The notes under the pieces were generated by a model that was not told where the DNA came from, did no database searches, and was given only the letters and a program-made list of their open reading frames with translations. Positions 18,715 through 30,277 of a DNA stretch of 64,000 nt are shown here, piece after piece; within the stretch, counting starts at the first letter, position 1; each line of letters opens with the position of its first letter. A program made the translations under genes and the position numbers. The DNA comes from Chaetoderma sp. LZ-2023a (lineage: Eukaryota; Mollusca; Caudofoveata; Chaetodermatida; Chaetodermatidae): assembly GCA_034401795.1 (NCBI GenBank), contig CM067372.1, positions 33,335,045-33,399,044 on the forward strand. Direction: 5' to 3'.

Positions 18715-21700
18715 TATGTATGTGTGTAGAGTGCATGGGGGAGAAAGATGATGCCTCCATGTCAGTCTGCTCCTTAAGTACCAACTTTGTTGGGAAATTA
18801 AGTCATCAAAGATGGCGGGCTTACATCTGCATACAGAGACAACTCTAGATCTGATTATGTCTAACCTTCCTCAAACTAGAAACTGTATTTGACATCCTCA
18901 GACGACGTGCTCTTCCCAGGAGCTTACCAGAGTTGTGTGGAATGTACATGGTCTGACTGCAATATCAGCGGCAAACCTTAGGTGCAGACTGAACACTATA
19001 ACATCGATATTATATGCATTCAAGAGACTAAAGTGACCCAGTGACTCAGAGAAGCAACTTCAGACAGACCATAAGCTGGTACTCATGGAGCAAAAACATG
19101 CCACATGCTGTGGTTTAGGCTTTGTAATTGAACCAAGGCTCTTGGATCATGCCATTAATTTTGGATACGTCAGTGATCCACATTGCATTCATCGACCTGG
19201 TTATACGAACGCGAAAACACACCACTGCTAAGTGTCGCATAGTCAATGCATATGGTTCAACTACCGAAGAGGCCAAAGAGAATCCAGCAATACTAGATTC
19301 TGTCTATGCAGAACTCAGCTCCGCCATTACAATCCCAGCCAGATGGCAACTGTTCATGTGTAGAGATTTCGCCAATGCGGACAAAAGTTCAGGACTTGGC
19401 TTATGCATGGGATCGTATGGAGAGGGCACACACAACAGCAATGGTTCCTTAGTTTCAATGACCTATTTGCCACAAATATGGCTTTCAAATACCCATGCCG
19501 TCACCGGACAACATGGACCAGACACATTGCTGATCGCAAAGCCGCAAAAGGCATTAAGGCTACAACAGCAGTATTCAACCAAATAGACTTCATACTATGC
19601 AAAACAGAAGCAAAACCTGTACTTCGTCATGCTCATTACTATGGAATCGCAGACCTCAATTCTGACCATAAGCCAGTCATTACATGCCTTCAGATGAACC
19701 ATCTCTACCTAATGTATAAACGCCATACCAGGCAAGAGGGTAGAGTCACCTACAACCTACCCAAGCTCATCAGGGACATTAACATCAAATGTCGTACAAA
19801 AAGACCCTCAGGGAGCAGATAGCTAACATCTACGCCAGCTCCAATCCAAACGAAGCCCTAACAAAAATACTGGAATCTATTGAATCATCAGCTACCAGCA
19901 CCATAGGAGTTGGACGTGGCCAAAGTGAAGATGGCACCAAACTACCGAGAACGCAATAACATTCTGCGCCACATTATCGAACGCTTAAAAGATCTTGCTA
20001 TTCAACAAGCAGACTCCCTAGCAGATGAAATCACTGCCATGGATGACTGTTACAAAATGTTTCGGGCAGCCAGGCCCTGTGAGTTACTGACTACACACCA
20101 CCACTCACTGTACACAACTCTGAAGGACACTTTATCGGGACTGACCAGGGAAAGCCGAGGCAAATCTAGAATGGTTCAAGGAACAGTTCACTGACCACGA
20201 TGATGAACCCTTGCACCCGTTTTCGGGAGACCCCAGGCCATTACTAACACCAATTAAAACAGCAGAAGTTGAGAAGGCACTTAAAGAGCTGAAAAATGGA
20301 CGTGCATCTGGATCTGATCGCATGAGCAATGAACTATTCAAATATGCAAGTGACATCTCAAAACCGATCACGCACCTAATCAATTCAGCTTTTATGGACC
20401 ACCTCATCGATGCTGTAGGCCAAGGCACCCTTATCGTGCTACCCAATCCCAAGAAGCCATCTGCCCCCCCCCCCCCCCCCCAGCCAATCTGCATCCCATT
20501 GTGCTCCTCAACAGACAACGTAAAATGTTATCCAATGTTACTCTATGCCACATCCCAGACAAGATCAATGACCTCGTCGGATCATGTCAAAGTGGCTTCA
20601 AATGTGGACGCAGCCGCGCAGACCTCGTATGGGCCCAATGCATGCTTGTGTCAGTAGTCATGTCCAAACACTACGATTTCTACAAAATGGGAATTGACAT
20701 GTCACAAGCCTCTGACACGATTAAACGCTCAAAGATCCTAGATGTACGACGCCAAGCCAGTAGCAATGATGATGAGCTATGACTAGTGAGACTACTACAT
20801 GCAAACACCATGCTCAGATTATGAGTCAAGTCAGTGAAGTCTGTAGGGTTTGAGACATCAATAGGCTCCCCACAGGGAGATGGGCTATCCCCTGTGCTTT
20901 TCACCTGTTACCTTGCTGCTGCATTGAAATCTGTGCGGGAAAATTCCTCAAGACCAAACATCCCAGTGTCCATACTGGGTATGCCGCTAGAGATGGAATT
21001 ATGCTGACGATGTGTACCTCGTGATGAGGAAAAGAAACTCCTTGATGAACTTCTCCCTATAGCTGCAAGCAAACTAAAAATTGAGAATCGCTCACCCACA
21101 TATACCTATGTACAAAGTATGAAACTAAAGAAAATGATGATCCACTTTGTGGCAGTGAACCATGGAGGAAAAGTAAAATCCTGGGCTGACTGCTGACATT
21201 GCTGCACGATGTGTCATGGGGAAGATAGCTTTCCAGTCCTTGTGGAAGCTATGGATTCATTGATCAAAGATTCCGTTGTCAAAAAGACTATGTAACTTTG
21301 TACAATGCAACCTGCATATCCTTGATGCTGTATAACTGTAACAGCTCGGTAGCTCCAAAGGCAGCTCTAGACAAACTTTATGCCTGCCACTACAGACACC
21401 TATGCACCATCACTGGACACCGATGGCCAGACAGCATAATTTCCAATGATGCCCTATATAACATGTGCAATACATTGTCAGTCTGTAAAAGTATCCCAGC
21501 AAAGATGGTCCATGTTTGGTTATGTGCTAAGGATGCCAGAAGACACACCAGCATAGAGAGCCTTGAAATTCTCTACTGGGAGCCAGCAAAAACAAAGCTA
21601 AGAGAGGACTAATTGTATAAATGTGCTACGAGGTGACCTCAAGAAAGCAGGACTCAGTACATTCAAATCAAGAATGGACCCGAGGGAGCTAAGGATTTTG

Positions 21701-21745
21701 GCTGAGGACAAGTCACAGTGGTCAAAAGCGAAGGACTGATTGCAG
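18715..21745 (+). pseudogene. RTE-like LINE copy B, decayed, in FDXR intron
   Basis: Non-LTR retrotransposon inserted in the FDXR intron, sense to the gene. Its 5' leader (about 18730-18930) matches copy A at 8914-9100. Endonuclease traces: CIQETKV at about 19010, then broken frames. RT: VEKALKELKNGRASGSDRMS at 20255, DLVWAQCMLVSV at about 20620, GIDMS-ASDTIKRSKILDV at 20690, IGSPQGDGLSPVLFTCYL at about 20860. The C-terminal part ends RILAEDKSQWSKAKD and a TGA near 21738. Many frameshifts; a run of C at 20463-20482 breaks the RT. A GT/GCAC-rich tail follows. Inactive. Confidence 0.85.
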
Positions 21746-21779
21746 CTGTAGGATGTTTCTACTACTACAACTGGAGAAT

Positions 21780-21888
21780 ACAGTAATCATACATATAGTG
21801 CGTGAGTGTACATGCATGAGTATATGCATGTATAAGCATACATGTAAGTATGATTTTATATGTGCATGTGTGTGTGTGCGTGCGTGTG

Positions 21889-21919
<31 letters not shown>

Positions 21920-21945
21920 ATGCATGTGTGTACAGTATTTATCAA
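21780..21945. repeat. (TG)n/(TGCG)n tail of LINE B
   Basis: Simple repeat of TGTG and GTGC units directly after the LINE 3' end. Confidence 0.85.
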
Positions 21946-21997
21946 TGCAAACTAGATACTGCAGCTTCTTTATAAAATGTTATCGTGAAGATGCTGC

Positions 21998-22426
21998 AAT
22001 GGACCTTTCCAGTTTATCCATCCATCATATGACATCATAATCAACTATGTGATGTGGAGGCTGATGTCATAATCAATGGCGTCATGAATGACATAGATAG
22101 GTACGTCACAAACTTAATTGATGATGGACTAAGCATTGTTGTACACATTTTATGTCTTTACTATTTAATAAACATGCTGTTGAATATTTTGAAACTAATT
22201 TGACTGGGTGCTGTTGCTTCCATAAACAACAGCAGCACCCAGTTAAATTAGTTTCAAAATATTCAACAGGTTACCTGTATAGTTTGCTGGAAATTAATAG
22301 TCATGGAGTTCATGGATCGATCAATCCCAACACGGGTGAAGTGTCGGTAGAGCTGAGCTAGAAATGTGTGAGCGGTAGAGCTGAGCTAGAAATGTGTGAG
22401 GCATAGCTAAAACTGGGCTCCTCCAT
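21998..22426 (-). mobile_element. R1 element copy c, inverted
   Basis: Ends AATGGACCTTTCCAGTTT and ...AAAACTGGGCTCCTCCATT. The central hairpin is 22177-22269 (CTGTTGAATATTTTGAAACT arms). The block with GAGCTAGAAATGTGTGAG is duplicated in tandem (22350-22405). Confidence 0.82.
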
Positions 22427-22660
22427 TAATTTGAAGGGAGACATTTATCTCATGTGTAATGTCGCTTCAAAATTATAGCACAGGCTTCAGATATAACACG
22501 TTTAATGCACCATCAGACTGAAATGAAAACAGTTATAGTGATGATAACGATTTCATCAGCTCCTCAATGGTGACTCTAACAGATAGAAATCTGTCTTTCG
22601 AAGAAAAAGAATTCATTTGAGTGAGTGTTTGCTATGCTGGTATAGCAGGTGTGAGCCTTG
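22427..22660. other. FDXR intron sequence, nothing else seen
   Basis: AT-rich intron DNA between R1 copy c and the GAT repeat. Confidence 0.5.
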
Positions 22661-22747
22661 TGGTGATGATAGCAATGATGGTTATGCTGGTGAAGAGGAT
22701 GGTGATGATGATAACAGTGATGGTGGTGATGATGATGATGGTAATGA
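22661..22747. repeat. Imperfect (GAT)n repeat
   Basis: GATGATGGT-type trinucleotide repeat directly before an FDXR exon; the acceptor behind it has a weak pyrimidine tract. Confidence 0.85.
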
Positions 22748-22766
22748 TTCATAACCTATATTGTAG

Positions 22767-22937
22767 GTGTCTATGTAAGTGGCTGGGCAGGTCTGGGCCC
22801 AATTGGTGTAATACTGACCACTATGATGGATAGTTTTGAGGTGGGCAGAGCCATCTTAGAGGATCTTCAGTCCGGCACCCTCAAAATCAAACCGAGTGAT
22901 TTTGTGGCTGATCTCTGGCAGAGGTTAGATGAGAGAG
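22767..22937 (+). CDS. FDXR: FDXR penultimate exon
   Basis: Acceptor CTATATTGTAG, then 171 nt of open frame, donor G|GTAAGA. The peptide contains SGWAGLGPIGVILTTMMDSF, the strongly conserved FDXR segment around G-W...G-P.G-V-I that packs against FAD and the NADP site. It continues EVGRAILEDLQSGTL and FVADLWQRLDERG. Phases fit both neighbours: it completes a Gly codon from the exon at 18605 and leaves one G that joins GT of the exon at 24784. Composition is normal for host coding DNA. No frame break. Confidence 0.94.
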
Positions 22938-23160
22938 GTAAGACACTATTATCAATCTGATTATGTGGGACACTTGCTTTCGGGGCCACCTGATGGTCTT
23001 AAATAATCTTGTTGGCCCCAAAAGCTAGTTGATTTTGCAAACAACATTCATAAATTTATCATCTATTTTGATGACCACACTTCGATGGCCCATTAGGTGG
23101 GCAATATAAACAGGTTTTACTTTATTTCCGAAAAAGTTGGTCCCGATCCCAGGATGATTC
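22938..23160. other. FDXR last intron, left part
   Basis: Donor GTAAGA at 22938. No feature until a MITE at 23161; the 35 bp just before that MITE (CCGAAAAAGTTGGTCCCGAT) are also present before the second MITE copy at 29104. Confidence 0.6.
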
Positions 23161-23241
23161 ATAATAAGGAAAAATTAGTTACCTCTCCGGGACTCAAACA
23201 ATTTCTACATCCCGGAGAGGTAACTAATTTTTCCTTATTAT
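23161..23241. mobile_element. MITE with ATAATAAGG ends, short copy (81 bp)
   Basis: Inverted repeats of about 30 bp (ATAATAAGGAAAAATTAGTT, then ACCTCTCCGG, complemented at the right). The copy at 29104-29261 has the same ends and flank but about 77 bp more inside. Confidence 0.82.
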
Positions 23242-23402
23242 AAGGTTTTAATTTACTTGATGTAACATTAAATAGCACTAATGCAATACACTCTACTTGG
23301 CATTTAGAATTAGTAATATAAGATATGTCTGTCTGCATAAGGCAGCAACAGCACCCAGTCAAATTAGGTTCAAAATATTCAACAGCTTTCGTGTGTATGG
23401 TA

Positions 23403-24523
23403 GGCTTGCACGATATTGCCCTAGGATAAATGTAAGTGGTATCACAAAATATTGTGCTGAAAAAAATCACGATATTTCGATATATCGTATAGGCTAAATC
23501 ACATGATATTAGGAATGCGCTAAGTTTTCATATTTAAAGCGAGTCGGCCCGTGGTTTGGACTCGGAACAATGTATTATTATTACTGTATTTTAGATCGAT
23601 CCACATTTACCGAGTATCTGTTTACTAATAATAGTGTGGATTCAGAAACATCTTGGATAGTTCACCTTGCTTGCTAAAGCGTGTATACTGTCTCATTTAA
23701 CGATCACATTTTTCAACGCACCACTTCTCGCCTCCAAACATAGGAGAGCAATATCATGTGACTTATATATATTTTTAATACTAGTTAGCCTTCAGAAACA
23801 TCTCGGATAGTTCACCTTGCAGGCTAAAGCAGCTATACCATCTCATTTAGCTATCACCTTTGTGAACTCACTACTTCTCACCTCCAAAAACAGGAGAGTG
23901 AAGCAATATCACATGATTTAAATATTTTTCTAATAATAGGTAGCCTTCAGAAACATCACGGATAGTTCGCCTTGCTTGCAAAAGCGTGTTTACCATCACA
24001 TTTAGCTATCACATTTGTGAACTCGCCATTTCTCATTTCCAAAATCAGGAGAGTGAGCAATATCACATGGTTTATCTATCTTCGTGATATAATTTAATGT
24101 CACTGTAGGATTAATTTTGATTTTATAAAGCATGTTTATTTAAAAATATGCTGTATTTATAATGTCCCAGGTACTAATTTCACTCCAGCGATGGTGGTTT
24201 TGAGGTATACAGTAAGGCGGCAAGAAATTGTACGAGTAAATTACGTTCAATTTTCGTGTTATTGTATATCTTTTTAAACAATTTTAGAGAATGAGCTTCA
24301 ACTTTTTCCTGGTTTATTCCTAATATAAGCCCACCCCTTTCTCAGAGATGTTGGTTTGGAAATAAATTGAGCACCTTGCCATAATAGAAGCCTGTGCTAC
24401 AAATAGGCAGAATAGAGTAAAATTTTGGCGATATTTTGACTATTTTTTCCAAATCACATCGTAAAAAATCGTGGCTGAATAAAAAATTGTGATATTTGAT
24501 AATATCGGATAATCGTGCAAGCC
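23403..24523. mobile_element. Non-autonomous TIR transposon with TA target duplication
   Basis: About 1.1 kb with ends GGCTTGCACGATATT and ...AATCGTGCAAGCC, flanked by TA at 23401-23402 and 24524-24525. No transposase frame. It contains three tandem units of about 150 bp (23641, 23791, 23946). TA duplication suggests a Tc1/mariner-type or similar helper transposase; superfamily uncertain. Confidence 0.72.
23641..24100. repeat. Three tandem units of about 152 bp
   Basis: Units starting TTCAGAAACATC at 23641, 23791 and 23946, each with GGATAGTTCACCTTGC and AGCAATATCACATG. Internal to the TIR transposon. Confidence 0.85.
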
Positions 24524-24783
24524 TAGTATATATTAGTTACCTTGAAATTGGAATTCTGGTAATTCAGGGTTCTAAGTATATAAATCGATTCCAACACATT
24601 TAGCGAGTGGGTAGAGCTTGGCTAGAGATTGGCGGGGCATAGCTAAAAATGTATCCCTCTATTGAGCGTTTACTCTCGTGAACATATTTTCAACAGTGTT
24701 TCACATCATAATAAATTTATTGTGTTTGTAGCCTGAGATGCTGAAACTATTACTTTGATTCTGTGTGATTACCTTAATTACAG

Positions 24784-24914
24784 GTGTACAGGTGGTCACA
24801 TTTGATGACTGGAAACAAATCGAGCAAGGAGAATTACAACTCGGGGACTGCCTTGGAAAACCAACAGAGAAGATTACAGACATTGCTACCATGCTACGAA
24901 TCGCAAAAGAATGA
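24784..24914 (+). CDS. FDXR: FDXR terminal coding exon
   Basis: Acceptor TTACCTTAATTACAG, 43 codons and a TGA stop (24912-24914). The peptide VQVVTFDDWKQIEQGEL, then GDCLGKPTEK and a final TMLRIAKE matches the C-terminal tail of adrenodoxin reductases: a FsDW motif, then G-K-P-(R/T)-E-K and a M-L-R-(L/I) end. It is in frame with the exon at 22767 through a shared Gly codon. The 3' UTR follows with AATAAA at 25127. With the two upstream exons it forms the last 137 or so residues of the protein. Confidence 0.94.
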
Positions 24915-25126
24915 TCTGAGCTGATGCTTTGTATATTTGTCCGTGGAATTGATCATTAGTTTCAGATCTCGGAACTCTCTCTTTGTGTTTCTCTGTAAGG
25001 ATGCCATGGTATTCCAAATTTTCACATGGACATACCAGTCATATAGCAGCTTGCACATTTTCTGACCGTGTATGTGGACTGCATGTTGGAAGTGATGCTG
25101 TTAGATCATAATACGATATAAGATGC

Positions 25127-25132
25127 AATAAA
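25127..25132 (+). terminator. Polyadenylation signal of FDXR
   Basis: Canonical AATAAA about 213 bp after the FDXR stop, with no better candidate between. Confidence 0.75.
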
Positions 25133-25192
25133 ATTTGACTATAGCAGCAACTTCATATGTCATGAAATCGCGCTCATTAAAGATATGTTACC

Positions 25193-25581
25193 GATTGAGG
25201 GATCCATTTCTAGCTAAGCTCCGCCCGCAATGTAGGTGTGTTGAAATCAAGTTATGTACTTTGTACTCTGAATTCTCAGAATGCCAATTTCAAGGTAATT
25301 ATACATGGCAGGTAATCTATAGAATATTTTAAAACTTTTACGGGGTGCTGCCCCAGGGAGCTGCCTGTGGCAGCAACAGCTCCCAGTCAAATTAGCTTCA
25401 AAATATTCACCAGAATGGTTAGTAAATTATAAATTCATCAAATACTTACGGTTCGCACACTTCATGACAGACTTTCCAATTTTCATAACCGAGTTAAGCA
25501 TCATAATAATTGTGACTTCAGCTACCTACTGAGGTAATTGAGTATGTCAGATACTTGAGTGACAGTTTGGATTCCTCCATT
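25193..25581 (+). mobile_element. R1 element copy e
   Basis: AGCTAAGCTCCGCCC block, hairpin at 25321-25413 (one arm diverged: AGAATATTTTAAAAC), then the AT-rich right block, ending TTTGGATTCCTCCATT. Confidence 0.7.
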
Positions 25582-25761
25582 AAAGCGGGGTCATTTGATC
25601 TGCTAGATATCATATGATGGTGGTTTATTACAACCACCCATCTTAAAGAACCACCAAAGCAGGGATTCTTTCAAGGCTCCTTTTGAGTGACCCCTAAGAT
25701 TAGTTAGTGGCAGTGGTTCCCATGGCATGCCTGAAAATCTTGTACATGATTATTTAGTATC

Positions 25762-26160
25762 AATGGATCTTTGCATTTTTAGCTATGCCCCACCCATCTC
25801 TAGCTAACCTCCACCCACACATCGCTCATGTTGGAATCGATGGATCTGTGAACTCCCTGACTATCAATGTCTAGAAAACTATACAGGAAAGCTGTTGAAT
25901 ATTTTGAAACTAGGTTGACTGGGTGCTGTTGCTGCCTATGGCAGCAACAGCGCCCAGACAAATTAGTCTCAAAATATTCAACAGCATGTTTATTAAATAG
26001 TAGAGACATACAATTCTTACAACGTGTCAGACTATTAAGAGTTAAATATGGGCCTAACAGAATCATTTATGACAGAATGATTATGACATCATACACGCCG
26101 CTTAGCTGATTATGACATCATCTGACATCAAATCATCAATGGATACTCTGGAAAGGTGAA
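25762..26160 (+). mobile_element. R1 element copy f
   Basis: Starts AATGGATC...TTTTTAGCTATGCCCC, hairpin at 25892-25984 (CTGTTGAATATTTTGAAACT arms with GGCAGCAACAG loop), then GTTTATTAAATAGTAGAGAC and ATTATGACATCAT repeats. Ends GGAAAGGTGAA. Confidence 0.8.
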
Positions 26161-26400
26161 TTAGTTTCATAGGTTTTTGCACAAAAATACCCACAAAGCC
26201 TAGCATGGCTCTCCATGGAGCCCTCATAGCTGCGAGTCCATGGTACCTTCTAATGTTATCATGGATGGAAAAAATTTCAGCGGCACCCCAGATTTTCATT
26301 ATGGCACCCCCATATTTCAGGATGTGGGGTCTGTGTGACATCACCAAACTTTGATCTAAAAAGCGAGTGTCCTTTATAGAGAGGTGTAAGTGTATGTACA
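26161..26400. other. Spacer, nothing seen
   Basis: Intergenic AT-rich DNA with no supported feature. Confidence 0.35.
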
Positions 26401-26865
26401 ATTCACTGCATTCTAGTTTTATCTTTCTGGTCACACAGACTATATAGGCAGTTGGAGAGGTTTGATGGGAAGGTCATTGATCTGGTGTGGGAAGTAAGAT
26501 TGAGGTGCAGGGAAGTGGATATTGAGGGTGTGAGGTGGGGTGAGAGGGCATGGATGATAATGAGTGTGGAGGAAATATTGTGTGGATTATGGGGGTCATT
26601 GAGAATAGCATGTGTAGAGGGGATCTGATGCAGGTTGAAGTGCTGAGGTGCGATGATAGCAGAAGGGCATTGAAGGTAGTGGGCATGGAGGGGATGTTGT
26701 GTGGATGGGGTGGGAAGAAAATGGAGGGTATTGATGACAGATATTCTGTGGCGGGACATTGTGGAAGTTAAAGGGTAGGTGGGATAAGAGAGGGGGTTGC
26801 CATTGAGGGTAGTGAGTGTGGGCATTGAGGTGTGAGTATTTAAGTGAGCGGTACATAGTAATCAT
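26401..26865. repeat. G-rich strand-skewed region
   Basis: About 450 bp in which the + strand is strongly G-rich and C-poor (GGTGTGAGGTGGGGTGAGAG, GGGGTGGGAAGAAAATGG), with imperfect TGAGGTG repeats. The open frames on the - strand are a by-product of this composition, not genes. Confidence 0.55.
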
Positions 26866-27382
26866 GTATTCTTTTTTATGCAGCCTAGCATAAATCTTGA
26901 AATACAGATTTAAAAAAGATAATTTACATATGAGTACTGATAACTATCTTGTATACGTGATACATGTATATATATTTTTATGAGGGCTGATGGATTTTTG
27001 AAATTTTTATTAATCGGTTGGATATTTTGAAATTAGTGCCAATACACAGTTTTGTGTACCAATTGACAGTCTGTATCTTGGTTAATATTGTTGTGTAATT
27101 GTGCAATAAAGACTGATCTGTCAAAATACGGTTTATGATAATGATTAATTGTTTTGTTTGTTCATTCATTTTACTCATTTCAACCATTTATCCATGCATC
27201 CATCCATCCATACATATATACATTCATTCAGCACACTAGCCATCAATTCATTCATTCATTCATTCATTCATACAACCCTTAGGTGGCCTTCACCCATACC
27301 ACGAGGTGCCCAGTCCCCTCTATAGATAGAGGAGGCTGAGACAGGCGACCTGTACCAGAGCATAGCAACTCTTTCCTTAATC
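26866..27382. other. Spacer with AATAAA and tetranucleotide repeats
   Basis: AATAAA at 27104-27109 (+) of unknown relevance; (ATCC)n and (ATTC)n microsatellites at 27188-27270. No gene. Confidence 0.5.
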
Positions 27383-28100
27383 GACTTCTCAAGAGCCACT
27401 GGGCCGATTTCAATTATATTTGGCAGGAAGCATCCTTAGGTCATAGGGTTTCAAGTTGGTTCAAATGAAGCGGATAGGCCCATTTGGCTGGTGGCCATCT
27501 TGGATTTTGGCCGATTTTTAGAAACGTCTTTAAAAATCTTCTCCGAAACCGCAAAGGGGATCGATTCAAAACTCATGAAATGTCATCTAGGGCAAGAGCT
27601 GATCCAAGTTTGTTCCAGGGAACTTGATTGGCCAAATAGTTTGGTGGCCATCTTGGATGACCTAGTTTTTGCGAAAGCAACTTCTACAGAACTGCTGAAC
27701 GGATCGGGCCAAAATTTGATCCATTAAAGTTTGTTTACGGGAAGTTGATACATATAAAAACATGGCCGCTATGGACCAATCAACATGTAGCGTGTTTAGC
27801 GACCAGACTGGATTTTTTAATTTTATGGCTTTTGAAGTCGAAATTGGTTTTATATGTCTTTGGATATGCCGATTTAAAATTCACCATTTTCAAAATTGTG
27901 GGATACACAGTTTCGCAGCCATCTTGGATCCTTTTCCCACCAAAAGCTCCTATTCTAAAGCAATGGGAAATTTTGTATGTCTTCTCGAGAACCACTGGGC
28001 CGATTTCAGTTATATTTGGCAAGAAGCATCCTCAGGGCATAAGGGTTCAAGTTTGTTCAAACAATGCCGATCAGACAATCTGGCCGGTGGCCATCTTCTT
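27383..28100 (-). repeat. About 590-bp repeat, inverted copy
   Basis: Reverse-orientation relatives of the repeat at 4909-6100: GGTGGCCATCTTGGAT, CACTGGGCCGATTTCA and CATAGGGTTTCAAG recur with a period of about 592 (27389 and 27981). About 1.3 units. Confidence 0.78.
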
Positions 28101-28860
28101 CATGCCTGGTGGCACCCGTATCTTGCTGCCCCGAAGCGAAAGATATATATGTCATGAATTGAGTATATATGGAATAGTGATAAAAGTTTATGTATATACA
28201 TGACGAGAGCCTTCCGATGCAGAATATGCTGCCAGCAGAACAAAATGTAAAAAGTCGATCTTGACTATATATGGGCAGAAAAGAACCAGATTGGCGGTTC
28301 CCCAGGTTGAAAATTTTTGGGGGTTTGGCAGCCTGGTCAAACATTTTACCGGTTGACCTGTTTTGGCGGCCTGTCAAGATCGACTAAATCCACAGGCTCG
28401 CCCAGGAAGGGTATAAAAGGGAAGAAAATTCCAGTCCAGATCATTCAGACTTTTGGTCTCACATCGAGACCAAGCGTCAGGCTTAACAACCTTCGACGAG
28501 TAGCTCATATAACTGACTACGTTGTTATCATCTATCATTTCACAATTGATTCATCCAGTAAACTGTTGCCACAGGAAACGGAGATAGTCACAATACCTCC
28601 GCTGTCCACACTGAGTCTAAACTCAGTAGGTTCGGACACGCAAGCCGCCAGGTCTACACAGACCTGAATGCCACCAAAAACAACCGGTAACAATTACAAC
28701 CGGTGAAGTTGACCACAACCGCCAAAAAAAGTTGCCCAACCGCCAAAAATGGCAGAACCAGCAATAACCATCCATAAGTATGTAGGGGAAAATACGCCCC
28801 TCTAAATTCAGAATCCAATGACATCTCAGATTGATATCAAACCGCCATAGGTATTCTCAT
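28101..28860 (+). other. Possible LTR- or promoter-like region
   Basis: Higher-GC block with inverted CGATCTTGAC / GTCAAGATCG motifs (about 28256 and 28374) before a TATA box, and CCGCCAAAAA repeats after it. It could be the remnant of an LTR, but I find no paired LTR, primer site or pol gene. Confidence 0.3.
28412..28446 (+). promoter_or_regulatory. Candidate TATA box and initiator
   Basis: TATAAAAG at 28412 followed 29 bp later by TCATTC, the usual spacing of a TATA-Inr core promoter. No coding region that it would obviously drive was identified. Confidence 0.4.
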
Positions 28861-29103
28861 CAGACCTGGATGATGAAAACTCCACCTCGTGGAGAACACA
28901 GAAAGAATGTCTTTCCATACACCAGCTCCACCCAATGGAGCCTATAGGCACAAACCGAGCAGGATATGGGACGCCCTTTCCCTGGACCAACACGCCCACC
29001 ACGGGCGGACACGCCCAGTATGTTGTTATTATTCTTCGGATAATGTGTCAAAACAATAACTGTATTATTTCCGAAAAAGTTGGTCCCGATCACAGGATGA
29101 TTC
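28861..29103 (+). other. Spacer with short open peptide
   Basis: A frame reading HPMEPIGTNRAGYGTPF at about 28930 looks protein-like but is short and unrecognised. Confidence 0.25.
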
Positions 29104-29261
29104 ATAATAAGGAAAAATTAGTTACCTCTCCGGTACGTACTGACCAGAGTGACATTGCCAGCGACCATCAGTTATTGCTGAAGAAGTGACCGAGTTGGTC
29201 ACGAAAGCTACACTCAAACAATTTCTACATCCCGGAGAGGTAACTAATTTTTCCTTATTAT
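29104..29261. mobile_element. MITE with ATAATAAGG ends, long copy (158 bp)
   Basis: Same 30-bp inverted ends as 23161-23241, with an extra internal segment including GACCGAGTTGGTCACGAAAG. The shared flank CCGAAAAAGTTGGTCCCGAT before both copies suggests the true element is larger than the hairpin. Confidence 0.82.
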
Positions 29262-30277
29262 ATAATAACTGTATTGTTGATACAGCTAACGCCCCATGGT
29301 ATGACACTCCCTCATGTCTGTCAGACACGCACAGACTTTGACCTCACATCCTGTTAAACCTCCCGCAATGAAACGTTCCTGATGTTTTAAATAACAATGG
29401 AAACCAACATCTCTGTGTGATTATAAATACCTAGGTCGCAAAGGGTCAGTGTGTACATGTTTGCTTGTTATCATGCCATTTACCGAGCAGGAGAAATCCT
29501 ACTGATGATGTTTGTATATACGATAAATGCTGTAAATAAATATACCCTTAATTAAGATAATACGCAGGCAACTTTACCATTTGAACAAGCAAACCTTTAT
29601 AAATGAATAATACATATTTAAACACAACTGATGCCATGTGTTAGATATTATTCCTGTATACAATATAAATGGAAATCAATCTGTTATTTCCGCTAGAAAG
29701 CTTCAGTTTGGCCCCTCCATCTTCGTGTGAGATTCCCTCATAAAGTATCATCGCCATAAAACAACCTTCAAGATTCAATAAACAGAGGACATTATACATC
29801 GCCTGGATGACTACCTTATCGGCCCAAAGGAAAGTTTTTATTGTCGTCATCATCTCGTACACCCGTGACATCTGACCTATTTCTCTCCTGAATTTGGTGT
29901 GCCCTTCGCTGCCAAATAGGATTCCACGAGACTTGAATAAAACTGGGTCGCTGTCAAGAAATAATTCTACCGCAAAAGGGAAAATAATCCCTCCTTGAAA
30001 ACTAGGGGAACTAAATACTCGCTCTGCCTAAAAAACTCCAAGGTAATGATTTTAGAATGCTTATACCCATCTTGGCCTCGCGCAAGCACAACTCATTAGC
30101 AAAAGAAGCCATTGTCCAAGCTAGGAATAGTGTGGGACAGGGAATCTCAATTTCGATATGTCATTTTACCTGACTTTTAATTAGAGATTTTCCCGCTGTC
30201 ACAGTATATTTACAGGAAAAAGAGGCATTAGTTTCATCTGCCTCTTGAAAAACTGAACAGCATTTGTGTTTCCAACC
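29262..30277. other. No gene seen
   Basis: Mixed-composition intergenic DNA without supported features. Confidence 0.35.

Larger units (their letters stand above)
23341..24663 (-). mobile_element. R1 element copy d, split by another transposon
   Basis: One hairpin arm (23341-23385, ending AAAATATTCAACAG) lies left of the insertion. The inverted R1 block ending GGGGCATAGCTAAAAATG lies right of it (24526-24663). The break corresponds to sequence after the hairpin in intact R1 copies. The other hairpin arm and the right R1 half are missing. Confidence 0.65.

Noticed and set aside
26403..26865. Three overlapping - strand frames rich in His, Ser, Pro and Thr
   Set aside because: They follow from the G-rich + strand composition; the frames overlap each other and show no motif.
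28101..28860. A full LTR retrotransposon driven by the TATA box at 28412
   Set aside because: No second LTR, primer-binding site, TG...CA ends or gypsy/copia pol frame is visible.
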